Positions 34,477 through 45,324 of a stretch of DNA of 64,000 nucleotides are shown piece after piece. Each line of letters opens with the position of its first letter. Within the stretch, counting starts at the first letter, position 1. Under the pieces are notes generated by a model. That model saw only the letters and a program-made list of their open reading frames with translations. It ran no database searches and was not told the origin of the DNA. This stretch comes from Metallyticus violacea (Eukaryota; Arthropoda; Insecta; Mantodea; Metallyticidae). A program made the position numbers and the translations under genes. The DNA lies in the NCBI GenBank assembly GCA_030762175.1, contig CM060831.1, forward strand, positions 79,825,001 through 79,889,000, given 5' to 3'.

Positions 34477-35179
34477 TGCACCTTCTCTCCCACTTCATGG
34501 TGTCAGACACCATTTTCATATTCTTAAGTGCTATTCTGGGTTGTCTTGTTCTTTGGAACTGAATACACCCTCTTGCTTCTAGATATCTAATTGCACTGCA
34601 AGCAACTGTACTGCTGCTTACAGTTACAAAACCATCTCCCTGCCCTTCTTCCAGGTTGGAATTTGTAAAATGTTTTGCTCCAATTTCTTTATTAACTGGT
34701 GTTGTGTACTTGTATTCCCAAGACTTTCTTCTTGCTTCAGAAAAATCACCAGACTCATCCCTGTTATCATCTAATTTAAGAGTTTTGAAAAATATACCAA
34801 CTGTGGCAATTCCATCTCCTTGTCCAACCTCCTGAACCCCAAATGGAGTTGCAAGTTCTTCATCTACACCTTGCATAGCATAGTTTTCTGAACTGGAAGC
34901 TGTCATTAAAACTGAATCATTCCTTACTTCACCAAAACATTTCTTACGGTGCTCAATAGGTCCAGTGGGCTCAATGGATGCAAATTCATGCACTGTCTCT
35001 GGTACATGAAGATTCACAAAATTAACAATTGCATCACAACCACTCACTGTGCGACCAAACCAGTCTAAGACTGAGTCCTTTGCTAGATACAATGCAATAT
35101 GACCTCTCTGCTGATCCATGAGGTTGCAATAAAAATTAGCACAATGCTGTGCTGTATGCTTCTCATCAATACAAGCCAT
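34349..35179 (-). CDS. NTF2-like protein, possible roughex-like; nested in Pvf intron
   Basis: An uninterrupted 276-codon frame starts MACIDEKHTAQHC and ends RRNLIGAFEQQ. The first ~60 residues, with a Tyr/Asn helix (FYCNLMDQQRGHIALYL) followed by VLDWFGRTVSGCDAIVNF, look like the start of an NTF2-type cone fold. The last ~50 (VQHFKIWLIVYQD) look like its closing strands, so the domain would be split by a long acidic, low-similarity middle (about residues 75-220). I recall similar insect proteins annotated as roughex-like cell-cycle regulators, but this is memory, not a search. On its strand a good acceptor (TTTTATTTCAG) ends at 35216, 36 bases before the ATG, so an untranslated first exon probably lies further right. 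It is antisense within the 20-kb Pvf intron. Its open frame amid decayed transposons argues that it is maintained. Alternatives are a recent retrocopy or a transposon-borne gene. Confidence 0.6.
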   Translation of the reverse strand: MACIDEKHTAQHCANFYCNLMDQQRGHIALYLAKDSVLDWFGRTVSGCDAIVNFVNLHVPETVHEFASIEPTGPIEHRKKCFGEVRNDSVLMTASSSENYAMQGVDEELATPFGVQEVGQGDGIATVGIFFKTLKLDDNRDESGDFSEARRKSWEYKYTTPVNKEIGAKHFTNSNLEEGQGDGFVTVSSSTVACSAIRYLEARGCIQFQRTRQPRIALKNMKMVSDTMKWERRCKLKIAYSTEGEGDMVQHFKIWLIVYQDNTKCRRNLIGAFEQQ

Positions 35180-35204
35180 TGCTCCAACTCAAGTATGACC
35201 ATAA

Positions 35205-35226
35205 TTAATTTGTATCTGAAATAAAA
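35205..35226 (-). promoter_or_regulatory. Splice acceptor upstream of the nested gene's ATG
   Basis: On the minus strand a T-rich tract ends in CAG (complement of 35216-35218). The exon would begin at 35215, 36 bases before the start codon. It suggests a spliced 5' UTR and argues against a simple processed retrocopy. Confidence 0.45.
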
Positions 35227-36665
35227 TCAACAATTACAGAGCATAAATTTATAATTTAATTACTTTTATGTACAACAATGCAGGAAATAAAATTAAAGCA
35301 GTTTAATTTTGACTGCAAGAGAGATAAGAAAACAAAAAAGATGTATATTAATTTTACAAACTACTCAAGGGCTAGTATCAGTCCAACAAATCTAAATTAT
35401 TTCTTCAACCCTACTTTGATATTAAAATACTGTATATTTGCGAATAATCCTCGCATACCCCCTCCCCCAAATTTAATATTGACAAGTTGGAGTGCGCGTT
35501 TTATTCGCGTTAGGTTGGTACCACATTTTCTGACACACCAAAATCCAGAAGTTGGCATTCTTCCGTCACAAGCGAGAATCGCGTGCACAGAACCTGCGTA
35601 ACCGGCGGACAAAAAGCAAAGTTTCCAGAAGTATGCGATTCAAAAGAGTCAGTTTGGATGTGCCATTACGAGTAAAATGTGCCAATTGAAAGCTGCAGCA
35701 ACAGCAAGAGAACTGAACATAACCGGTACTGGTTTTAATGATAATAGTCGATGGCTCATGCGTGTTTTTTCAACGCAATGGCTTCAGTTTTCGTAGGAAA
35801 ACGAGCATTGCTCAACGCTTCCCTGCAGATTGGTAAGAGAAAGATAGTGAAGTTCCACAGACTTATCATCGGATTGCGCCAGAGAAATCAATATTTACTA
35901 TCGCAAATTGGTAATGCACAGAAAACGCCTGTGTATTTATGCCGCAAGACTATACAAAATTAAAAAGGTGAATCCAGCGTGGTAATTTGAACTGGCGGTA
36001 GTGTAAAACAAATAATGCACTGCTACTTCATGTGGAAGAAATCTACCGCCATTTATCACCTTCAAACGATAAACCTTTCCTAGAGTGAGTGTTGAGAGCG
36101 TCATCATATGAGCTTGTAGTCGTCCAGAGCAGCATCCTACTTTTCTGGACACTACAGACAACTTGTAGAAAGTTTTGAAGAAAGAAGAACTGACTTAGCT
36201 GTCATTCCTTTCATCTACTCTCCATAGGATGACCAAGGAAGGGCAGTAGCTAACTCCGAGCGTAAAAATCAAGCGCCCGGAAATGATCCAATTCTGCGAA
36301 TGAGTGAAAAGTGCATGGGATTCGATTACTTTACCATTGGTGTAAGACAAGAAGTGCGGAATTTCAAATTCCCTCGATGGAACGAAGGACTATATGCTGT
36401 GGGAGGATAAAGATCATGACATCCTTACGGTGAGTGAAGGCCAGTGCTAATTATGAAAGTACCGATTTTATTGCAATTATTTACACTAAATAGAACAAAA
36501 ATGTTTAAATTGCTGACTTAGGCGCATACATTTCTTCTTGTAGAGTATTGGTTGGTTCCGCATCCGTGACGTGGTTATGAAGATTTAAGACGCACGAATT
36601 TCTTAAATGCAATAATATGTTTAACTTATTATTTATTGTAGTCTTTAATGTTTTCAATATAAATA

Positions 36666-37405
36666 CAGAGGGTGCCAAAAATGTATACACACTTTCACAG
36701 TAGATATCTATTTAATATATTTCAAAGTTGGACCGAAAAACAACAGTAATGTGTAGATGATGTTCTGTAAACAGATGTGACTGCCATACATTATGATAGC
36801 GTTGCTGCGTGACAGGTAAATCAACAATGAACAAATGAAGCCAAGATTATTGTATGATGTTCTGTAAACAGATGTGACTAACATTACTTATGATAGCGTT
36901 GCTGCGTGACAGGTAAATCAACAAATGAAGCCAAGATTATTGTATGATGTTCTGTAAACAGATGTGACTAACATTACTTATGCTAGCGTTGCTACAACAA
37001 AATGGAGCCAATCGTTTGAACAGCTAAAAGCAAGAATGTTGTTGAAGCTCAAAGGCAATGGAGACGTGTGTACAGAACACATTCACCGTTGGACTTCTAC
37101 CTATGGGGAACTCTTAAGGATGTTGTATACCGTAGAAAACCAGCTACACTTTCAGCACTTCGGGAAGAAATTGAAACGGCATGTACTGCAATCGCTGAGG
37201 ACACTTTTGCAAACGTTGTTCAATCAGCAGTTCAACGTACTCAGAAGTGTATCGACGCCGATGGTGGCATTTTGAGCAACTGTTGTAACTGCAAAAGTCT
37301 AAGATGATTTGTGCTCATCATTTTCTGTTGTGTGAATTCAGTTTTGTTATATTAACACAGTATTTTCTTTGCTTGAAGTGTGTATACATTTTTTGGCATC
37401 CTCTG
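36666..37405 (+). mobile_element. IS630-like element family D, copy D2
   Basis: TA-flanked (36664-36665 and 37406-37407) with inverted ends CAGAGG(G)TGCCAAAAA...GTATACACACTT. The left part holds three tandem ~95-base units. The coding part is reduced to an N-terminal stub (KWSQSFEQLKA) and a C-terminal block, LDFYLWGTLKDVVYRRKPATL and ALREEIETACTAIAEDTFANV...CIDADGG, across a frame change. No catalytic triad remains. Confidence 0.88.
36768..37000. repeat. Three tandem ~95-bp units in element D2
   Basis: Each unit begins GATGTTCTGTAAACAGATGTGACT and continues through TGATAGCGTTGCTGCGTGACAGGTAAATCAACAA...GCCAAGATTATTG (described in parts). The third unit is incomplete, running straight into the transposase start. 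Confidence 0.9.
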
Positions 37406-37551
37406 TATTTAATAAAGTTTTACAAACAACTTTTTTGTTTTCAAATCTCCCTCCCTAAAATTCTAGTGTAGGGATTATTCGCATATATACTGTACTTGGT
37501 TATTTATTGTCACTTTGGTTGCATTGACATTATCTCAACATCTGCAGATTG

Positions 37552-37859
37552 TTTTTTTTTAATAGTGTTTAACGCCCATTATTACTACTGAGGCATCACA
37601 GGCGGTGGACACTGATGATACATGAGTTGAAATGATATATTGGGAAAGGATTTTTTTTTTCTTTTCTTTCTTCTTCTTTTGAAGGAAGGAAGTGTTCCAG
37701 GTCTAAGTTTAGAGTACCTCCCCGGCATTTGCCAGTTATGAGGAATGGGGAAAATCTGGGAAAAAAAACCTCAGTCGGGGAGGATGGTCCTAGTGGGATT
37801 CGAACCCCACATCTCCCGCTCACGAGTCTGTGCCTTAACGATCTCGGTCTCCCGTGGCG
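37552..37859 (-). mobile_element. SINE family A, copy A4
   Basis: Reverse copy with body and tRNA-like head, B box read as GGATTCGAACCCC on the + strand. Target duplication is unclear. Contains an extra T/C-rich stretch near 37651-37682. It abuts SINE C2. Confidence 0.85.
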
Positions 37860-37862
37860 ATT

Positions 37863-38052
37863 CTAGTTTGTGAATGTATAGATGAAGTAATGGATGATAG
37901 CACAAATGAGCTCGAAGTTCTTGGCGCCTTAAAGCTATGTGGGTTTCATCCTTCTCAGAGCAAGGAAAAAAAGAAGGGCTTGACCTCATCGGGAATCGAA
38001 CCCCGGACCTGCACAATAATAGTCACAAATGCTATCACTAGACCATGTGAAA
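37863..38052 (-). mobile_element. SINE family C, copy C2
   Basis: On the minus strand the head reads CATGGTCTAGTGATAGC (A-box region) and GGTTCGATTCCCG (perfect B box). A short body containing CTTTAAGGCGCCAAGAACTTC follows. Shared with 5608-5812. Confidence 0.75.
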
Positions 38053-39218
38053 GGTATGATCTCATTTTGGCATTCTTTAATATAGGTATGTGAAAGTACA
38101 GAAACAACAGACTTCAGTTTTTGAAGTTTCTATAACATGCACTGAGGGAAGTCAGCCGGGAAAGAAATATTATGCAAGTGATAAGATAAACCAGATTTTC
38201 TATCTGTAATAATGTTGTTACTTAGAATAAAAGAAAGCTATTCAAAATCAAACGCTTGATAAACAATAATTATCATAATTTTTTTCAAATAAAATAAATA
38301 TTAAAGGGAGGTACTGAAGAACATAATTTCCTGAACTGTGCCACACAGAGAAAAGTTTTTAAAACCTGTTGATCTCACCTCTAGCTAACTTTAAGCCAAT
38401 TACTGATATTGAACATGTCACCAAATCATCTGCATAAGTAACCCAGGAATATCTACATTATTAATTGTAGGCATGTAAGTACAAAACACGCTTCAAGCTA
38501 TCCAAAATTCATCAATAAACAAATTAAACAATAAAAAGGCTTTGTAGTATGATCTTACTTATAATACTTTTACACACATTAATAATAGTTAATAAAATAA
38601 AAACTACTGTGCAACATGTTTGAGAATTTATTCCTAAAGTAAAATAAACCATGTTTAATTTCATTATGCAGTTTCTGTAACAAGGGTGTGCTTTCGGTTC
38701 AGTGAATTCTCATTCAAATCTTATACAGAGGGTAAGACACTGATGCCCTTATTTATGAAACATGATCTGACTATAAAGAGACATGCCCTTTCACAAAAAT
38801 GCACATGAAAGGCATAAAATGGTTCAAAGCATGTATAGCAAAAACAGCACTGAGCAATAATCAGCAGTGAAAAAGTAAATGCTATTTGAATTACATATTT
38901 GAAATCTGCAATTTCTTTGGAAATAGTGTAACTGACCAACAGCCACAAAAGTGATTCATAGGATGACGTACTGGAACAAACATGTAACTGAGATCAAAAC
39001 TCTATTTCCCAATTTTAACTGCGGTTCAATAACAAGACTTCATACATAATTGGTTATTCTTCAATATATTTTGTACTATCTGAGGTATTTATCTATTTGG
39101 CCACGTATGCCAAACTCTACAATTATATTTGGTCATAGATTTTCTTGTTGGTCTCAACATTTTGAGGCAACATGCTTGACTTGAGACCCCATGGTTCGTT
39201 GGTTGGATTCCAGCTGTG

Positions 39219-39271
<53 letters not shown>

Positions 39272-40117
39272 TCATGGGTTCCCTGCCATAGGTTTATGGC
39301 ATATAAAGAATTCCATGCCTCAAAAAAGAAATTCCTGGATTACATTATTGACTGTTGCATGTCCAAGTAATACCTTATTTACCTACAGCAAGGAGCTGAT
39401 GGGTTAACCATCTGTCAGTTTGACCTCTGCAGGAAAATATGCACAATTAAGTTCTCCTTTGTGTAGTAACCTCTCTCTTAGAGAAGCTAAGAAAGTGAAA
39501 GAAGAGAAATACGAAGTGGATGATGATTATTATTTTCTTCTGAACTTTGATTTTTCCATTATATATATAAAAAGTAGAACCAAGCATTGTGACCAAATGG
39601 CACAAGTGGCAAATTTGGAGGTTTTGCATATCTCTTCTCAATATGCTTGCCTCTTTGTTCTTTTCTTATCCTTATGAATGTCATAAAAATTATATTTCTA
39701 TGGGAAATCCTGTACTCTTTTTTGGAAATGTTTTTAAAGCCACTGAAATTTGAAATTTATGTACTCTATTTAGCTTGCTCTTTGCTCTGTCAAAATGGTT
39801 TGATTAATTCATGCTGGAAATATTCTGAGAGGTAATGTTTAAGTCACTGATTTTGCTAATACCACAAAATTGAATCCTTTGATAAGTTTTTCCACAAAAT
39901 CTTCCTCCTAATCCACTGCATTGGAACAATAAATTTGGTTTTCATGCTTCTGAATAAATCAAACCTACCAAAAACTTTGCAAAAATTAAAGGATGACCAC
40001 CGCAATTGCATGATGTTTTTAAATGCACTTATAAGATATTTCTGGAGTACCTCTTTAATGTTAGAAAATATAACTTTTTTTTTCTCAAACATAAAATTAT
40101 TTTTCTTTCTTTTCCAG
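38053..40117. other. End of Pvf intron 1, no recognised gene
   Basis: AT-rich. A (TG)n-poly(T) tract at 39215-39268 is listed separately. No further repeats identified. Confidence 0.4.
39215..39268. repeat. (TG)n followed by poly(T)
   Basis: About 18 bases of TG repeat then 36 T residues. Confidence 0.95.
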
Positions 40118-40153
40118 CAAGATTTGGGGTTGATGATGACAGTGTGGAGCGAA
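40118..40153 (+). CDS. Pvf: Pvf coding exon B: 36-nt microexon
   Basis: A strong pyrimidine tract (ttttctttcttttccag) precedes these 36 bases and GTAAGTA follows. Entering in phase 1 from exon A it reads TRFGVDDDSVER, and it leaves in phase 1 so that the next codon (AAG, Lys) is completed by exon C. Phase agreement on both sides and two near-consensus splice sites are the support, because the exon is too short for similarity. The acidic residues continue the propeptide character of exon A, and the Arg-Lys made at the B/C junction is a possible processing site just ahead of the growth-factor domain (inference). As 36 nt is a multiple of three, skipping it would keep the frame. Confidence 0.65.
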
Positions 40154-40378
40154 GTAAGTAATAATTTTTTTCTACAAATTTTTATAAATCTTAGTCTTCA
40201 TAATGAAATTATAACTGTTTTGTTGCAGTTTTCTAGTTGCTATCAAACACAAACATATTTTAAAGTAAATATTATATGTAACCGAGTAAAACAGAAAGTC
40301 ATCTGTTAAAAGAGAAAATTTAAAAAATGTATAAAAAAACAATAAAAAAGAAAAACATTATTCCCAATCCTAACCTCA

Positions 40379-40867
40379 ATGTCATCAACCTCTCTAAAGA
40401 CAGTTTTAACTCAGGACAAAGGCATTAACACATGTGTAGGTTTCTCATGTAATCTTGATGAGTATATAGCAGATATAGAGCTGGCAATAGAGAATTTAAA
40501 TATAACAGACAAAAATTTCATTAGGAAAACTTCAGAAAAAATTCTACACGCAATAAGAAATATTAACTTTGGTCCAAGATCTTATCAAAAACTAACAAAA
40601 GCTCTTAATAATAAAGACGTGATTTACACAAAGGCTGATAAGGGTAACAAAATCGTTTTAGATAAAGAAGACTACAAGCAAAAGATGCAGGATTTGTTAA
40701 GTAGTGACGAATTTGTTGAAGTAAAAACAAACCCATTGAACAAATGCATTAAATCCACCGAAGAAGTTTTGGAAAATAGTACCCTTATTCCAAAAACAGA
40801 AGGTTACAAAATTAAGGTCCACAACCCATCTTTAGCCAGGATATATGGCCTTCCAAAGATCCACTAA
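40379..40867 (+). pseudogene. PLE reverse transcriptase, N-terminal fragment
   Basis: The 162-residue frame has the ADKGN motif and the R-x-Y-G-L-P-K-I-H motif that precede the fingers/palm of Penelope reverse transcriptases. The frame ends directly after PKIH; a few further residues with MRPINNNINTPIY are readable in another frame. It lies 225 bp after Pvf exon B in the B-C intron and is not part of Pvf. Confidence 0.75.
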
Positions 40868-41815
40868 CCTGGGAGAAGTATGAGGCCAATTAATAACAAC
40901 ATAAATACTCCGATCTACTGTTTAGCAAACTCGTTATCATTATAGTTCCATTCACTACCAAAATTTGAATAGACTTTGAGTTTCCTCCTATGGATGAACT
41001 TCCTACTTCAACCAACAGAGGCCACCACAGGAACATATGGGTGTCTAGCCATCATTTCGAGTAATGGCGGTTCAGTGAGCAACTGAAGATGGGAGAGATT
41101 CTCCCAAAATGCGTCTTATTTTTATGTAAGTAAGTGGAGTTTAGTATAAAGGCAGCTGCCTTTGAAACATGTCCAAGTAAATGGAACTAAATTAGTGAAA
41201 TTTGAGTGATTTGCTCAATAACTGTGAGCCATTTATCAGGGGAAAAAACAATTAAAAAGTTCACTTACTGCCCATCAGCCAACAAGAAATTTAAAAATGT
41301 TCAAGCAGTACAATATCATCTTAGCACCTCAAAATCAATACAATGTTAAAAATTTATTGAAATTAAACAAAACAGATTCCAGGCCCAAAGAGACAAAATC
41401 TGGTATTTACAAGATTAATTGTAAGGATTGTGAAAAAAATCTATGTAGAGAGGACAAAGAGAAATATAGGCATCAGGTTGAAGGAACATTGGAGAAACAT
41501 ACGTTACAAACAAATAGATAAATCAGCTGTGGCAGCACATTTTTGGAATGAAAACCATGAAATAGAAAATGCACCAAGTTATTAAAAACTGTCAATAACC
41601 AAAAGAACTAAACATATGGGAAAGGTAGTATTTTTTGTATCTGGGATTTTCACAGTGAAATATATTATAATATGACAAATTATATGGGAAAGGATTTATA
41701 TAAAAAACATGAGCATACCTAATGAATTTGACATCCTGGAAGCCAACAGCACTTTATTTAAGTTTATCACTAGACCACCAGAGTCAACCCAGATACCTGT
41801 ATACCAGCTCCTATG
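40379..41815 (+). mobile_element. Penelope-like element, decayed (PLE copy 1)
   Basis: An open 162-codon stretch holds the PLE N-terminal reverse-transcriptase region with YTKADKGNKIVLDKEDY and ARIYGLPKIH, followed at once by a stop. A GIY-YIG endonuclease part begins near 41400 with SGIYKINCKDC, then a frame change into HQVEGTLEKH and SAVAAHFWNENHEIENA. The catalytic palm of the RT is missing. Between them lie sequences including a hairpin plus TTTGAAACATGTCC at about 41150-41173 that resembles a decayed hammerhead motif. Confidence 0.75.
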
Positions 41816-41970
41816 AATGATTCCACAGTTGTTGATGATGTAGACATATGTCCTTAGTAAATCTCAGGTAAATGAAACCATAAAGAGTCTTCTAAACATC
41901 TGACTCAGAAGAGATTATTAATGGGTGTTTCACTGTGTTCGATTTCAAATTGAATTATTATTTATATTTT
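41816..41970 (+). repeat. Repeat shared with 51300-51420
   Basis: The stretch with GACATATGTCC, AGTAAATCTCA, ATAAAGAGT, ACTCAGAAGAGATTATTAATGG and GTGTTTCACT recurs, slightly diverged, at about 51300-51420 and in inverted form at 51180-51260. As it directly follows the PLE endonuclease it may be the PLE tail (inference). Confidence 0.7.
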
Positions 41971-42505
41971 AAAGCATTTAAGATATGCTAAGCCACTAAC
42001 TAGATTAACATGTTACATTCACCAGAACCCAAAACTCTTTTATACAGCTTTACATATTCTTTTCATTTCATTTACCAAAAATGATGCTCAATGGTACAGA
42101 ATACTATGGGATTGGTTTATCAGCCAGCACATGCAAAGAATAGTGGTTAGTTTTCTGTCTTCTGCAGACCAAAATTTAACATGAGTGTTTCTTTTTTTAA
42201 AAAGAATTTCAATGTAACACAGTATGATTATCCAGAACATAAGCTCTTCACTTACAGGAGCTGACTATGAATTAACAAGTAAAAATCATAATATACTGTT
42301 TGCCCTATAATAGAACACAGCATTTAAAATAACTTTTGAATTACACAAGAATTAGAATTTTAATAGTAGTAACAATGCTGAATAGATGCCATGTATCTGA
42401 ACCATATAATGTTACATGTTGATTATATACCTCCAAACAAATGACTCTGCTTTCTCCCTCTATATTAACTTGCAGTCTAATGTAGTACAGTCATGATGTT
42501 TGCGA
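41971..42505. other. Intronic sequence, no recognised feature
   Basis: AT-rich, no motif-bearing frame. Confidence 0.35.
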
Positions 42506-42796
42506 GTTGTTGGTATATTTATGGATATTCTTTAACATCTCAGGTCATCAGCGTCTTATTCAATTCAGGGTGTGAAATGGTTGACAAATTTTGCTCAGAG
42601 GCCTCTGCTTTCAGTCTTGAGGTTCTTTTTCATGCCATGTCATAAATGTATGACATGGGACCCACAGCTTTACTTCCCTTCCAAAGGAAACCATACTTAG
42701 GATTTACACCAAAAAAATCCATTGACTCCGGCTGGGTTGGAACCCACAATCTTGGGTTTAGGAGGCAAATATGGTTACCACTACACTACCAGGACC
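42506..42796 (-). mobile_element. SINE family B, copy B2
   Basis: Same body and tRNA-like head as 7499-7805 in the same orientation, more diverged (the B box reads GGTTCCAACCC on the minus strand). The target duplication is uncertain. Confidence 0.85.
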
Positions 42797-44088
42797 AACA
42801 TGTTTATGAGGCAGAAGCAGCAGATTTGCTTAAAGATTGTGCCAGGAGTTGTTCACCAAAGACTACAAAAGGTTTTGGGGAATGTGCAGAAATTAGCAAG
42901 ATCGGCGAAAGTCTTCAACAAGATTTGCCAATATGACAGATATATCTTGGCCAGGTTGTCCCAGAGAGAGAATTATTGCATTATTCACATTGTGGAAAAA
43001 TAGCATCACAATGGATTCTGCAATTTTTTAATGAAAATGCAGTAATGGTAATGATACAATGCTGCTGATATCCACTTGGAGTGAAGATGTGCTTTCTTAT
43101 GTTGTATCATTAAGCTGGATGAGACATGAGCCCGAGAATAGGAGCCTAAAATGAAATGTCAATTGAAGGAATGGAGTCACAGGTCACCACAAAAATTAAA
43201 AGTTTGTCACAATAACAACAGTGTGAAAGCTATGGTGATTCTTGAGTGTAATTATGATAGTGATATCCTAACCCCAAAGTAGACCTTCAATTGGCAGTAT
43301 TAATATTCATTTTGGAAAAAGATATATGATTAATGGGAGAAAAAAAGTGATGACACCTTCTAGAGAATCTATCCATCATTTACATGACAATGATCAAGAG
43401 CATTTAGCAAAAAGGTGGTGCTTTGTTCAAGTAATGGGAATGATAAGTGCTCTACCATCTATCATATTCCCGACTTGATATCTTTACTAATATACAAAAT
43501 ATACTTAATACTTTGTGGCAATTGCTTCAGAAATACTCCAGAGATTCTACAAGCATAGAGCATACCATTCAAAGTATCAACAGAAAATGTATTTGAAATG
43601 GTGTAAATGGTGTAAAACCATTCCTGGCAACTATTCAAAAGACAGTAAAACTTAAAATATGCATATATTTTATATTTGTATTAAATAAATAGTTGCTATT
43701 GTTAAAATTCCAATTCTTATGTAACTTGCAAAGTTCTCCTTCTCTCTACTCATGAAAAGTTTACTAGTATTTACACTATGACACCAAGTCAATAAAAATA
43801 CCTGAAAATACCTAAGCATGAATATATATTTCTTTAATTGGTATTAACAAGCTTTCTTTACCCTACTATATATGTTCTGTGCTGCTGTTCTTTGTAGCAG
43901 AATATATTTTCCACTGTTTAAGCTTTAAATTGCCCTACTCTAAGTTTTGAATATGCAATTACTTTTACTTTGGGGAGTGGCAACATGATTCGTACAAAAC
44001 ATCTTCAAACTACATGTTCTATCTTTTATCTTCTGAGATGTACACAGAAATACATAAAGAATATTAACACACAAACATTTACTTTCAG
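42797..44088. other. Intronic sequence before Pvf exon C
   Basis: No recognised feature apart from the exon C acceptor (TTTACTTTCAG). Confidence 0.35.
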
Positions 44089-44273
44089 AGGCATCTGCAG
44101 TGATGGCAGAGCCTGCCACCTGTACACCCCGGCCTACAGTTATTCAGCTTCAGCATTCCAAAGATAAGCGTTATGTGTACTATCCATCATGTACCACAGT
44201 TAATTTATGTGGAGGATGCTGTCTTGAATTAATGGAATGTCAACCAATGCTGACTGAAACAGTCTACTTTAAG
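44089..44273 (+). CDS. Pvf: Pvf coding exon C: first half of PDGF/VEGF domain
   Basis: The exon follows TTTCAG and is followed by GTAACA. After completing a Lys codon it encodes 61 residues. C-T-P-R-P-T-V opens the growth-factor domain, then YVYYPSCTTVNLCGGCC and MEC. These are cysteines 1 to 6 of the eight-cysteine PDGF/VEGF knot, with the invariant CGGCC that carries intra- and inter-chain bonds. The P-R after the first cysteine and the aromatic-P-S-C motif are typical of the family. It ends in phase 0 with VYFK, the beta-strand leading into the next exon. This exon alone is diagnostic for the PDGF/VEGF family. Confidence 0.95.
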
Positions 44274-44357
44274 GTAACATAGATACATTATATTAGTGCA
44301 GTTGCTTGCAGCTCTCATTTTCAAAAAAGAAAAGTAATAGCAGAAGGAAAATTAGCT

Positions 44358-45057
44358 ATGAGTGTAATTGGATCTTATATAAATAAAATACCAAATATGC
44401 AAGTAAAATGGTTACAGAGAATATATGGTTCAATAGTGGAGAGCAAAATGATGTATGAAATAGAAATTTTGGGGTCACATGGAAGATGGAAAGTGATAAA
44501 TATACTATTTTGCAGAATTGTCCTAGGTTTATCTAACGAGATTGCTCTAATGGAACTAGCACGATTGAGCTATAAAACTCATAGAAAGAGTTCTGAAATA
44601 TTGGTGTAGAATAGGGAGACTAGAAGTGTTTGGTAGAACAAGAAAAAATTAAGATGAGAAAAACTAGGATATCTAAAATCCAAAATATTCTACGAGAAGT
44701 TGGTAAGGGATCAATATGGTATGAGAGGGAAATAATGGAAAAGGATTTTGGAAAGATATAAAAACAAGAATTGAGAATACTGAAAAACAGGAAATATCTT
44801 AATGTCAAAAAAATCTCTGAAATTATATTGCAGACTAAATATTATTGGGGAAGAGAAAGATATCTGAAAAATGTGATAAGGCAGGAAGGAAAACACTGGC
44901 ATGGTTTAGAATAGGAGTAATATATTTAAGTGAGTTAAGAAATGGATATATTAAGGGGGTATGTCCTGTGTGTGAAGAACCAGATAGTAATCGACATTAT
45001 GCATTAGAATGTAAAGCCAAGTTTTGGAGGGAACAGTTCCTATTACTTACAAAATGA
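44358..45057 (+). pseudogene. Non-LTR retrotransposon 3' end, decayed
   Basis: VKWLQRIYGSIVESKMMYEIEILGS and GRWKVINI.. with VLGLS match the region after the reverse transcriptase of LINE proteins (x-x-V-x-x-(V/I)-ESK-x-x-Y-G-x-E-x-W). Further on, CPVCEEPDSNRHYALEC is the terminal zinc knuckle (C-x2-C...H...C). The frame is broken by stops in between. Confidence 0.6.
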
Positions 45058-45324
45058 AATAAGAGATTGAAGAATTTTAAATCTAAAATCAGACGTAAAC
45101 ATTAAGAAACTTGGAGAATACATAGGAAAGGTGAGACAAAAATGGTTATGGAAGGGGGCAAGACAAATAGGAACAACAATGTTAACAATTGCACCATCTA
45201 GGAATGAATATATTATCCCCATTACATACTCAACCTGGTGTTGATTGTAATGGCATTCGGAAGGAATATAACTCCATAAAGTGAGGGTGATTAAGTGGGA
45301 AATTTAAATGTTTTAATAGTAATA

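Larger units (their letters stand above)
35430..37492 (+). mobile_element. Pogo/Tigger-like element carrying a nested element
   Basis: TA at 35428-35429 and 37493-37494 flank ends that are inverted copies of a ~21-bp TIR (C-T/A-GTATAT-x-TGCGAATAATCC). On the + strand one reads a CENP-B-like HTH block (FNDNSRWLMRVF, KIVKFHRLIIGLR) and then QIGNAQKTPVY, where pogo transposases have a D-E-T before P. A later piece, KKCGISNSLDGT...DYMLWE, is typical of jerky/pogo C-termini. Frames are broken and the catalytic D-E is changed to Q-K. An IS630-like element is inserted at 36666-37405; without it the element is about 1.3 kb. Confidence 0.78.

Noticed and set aside
35278..35601. 107-codon plus frame near the nested gene
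   Set aside because: It crosses the TIR of the pogo-like element and has no family signature.
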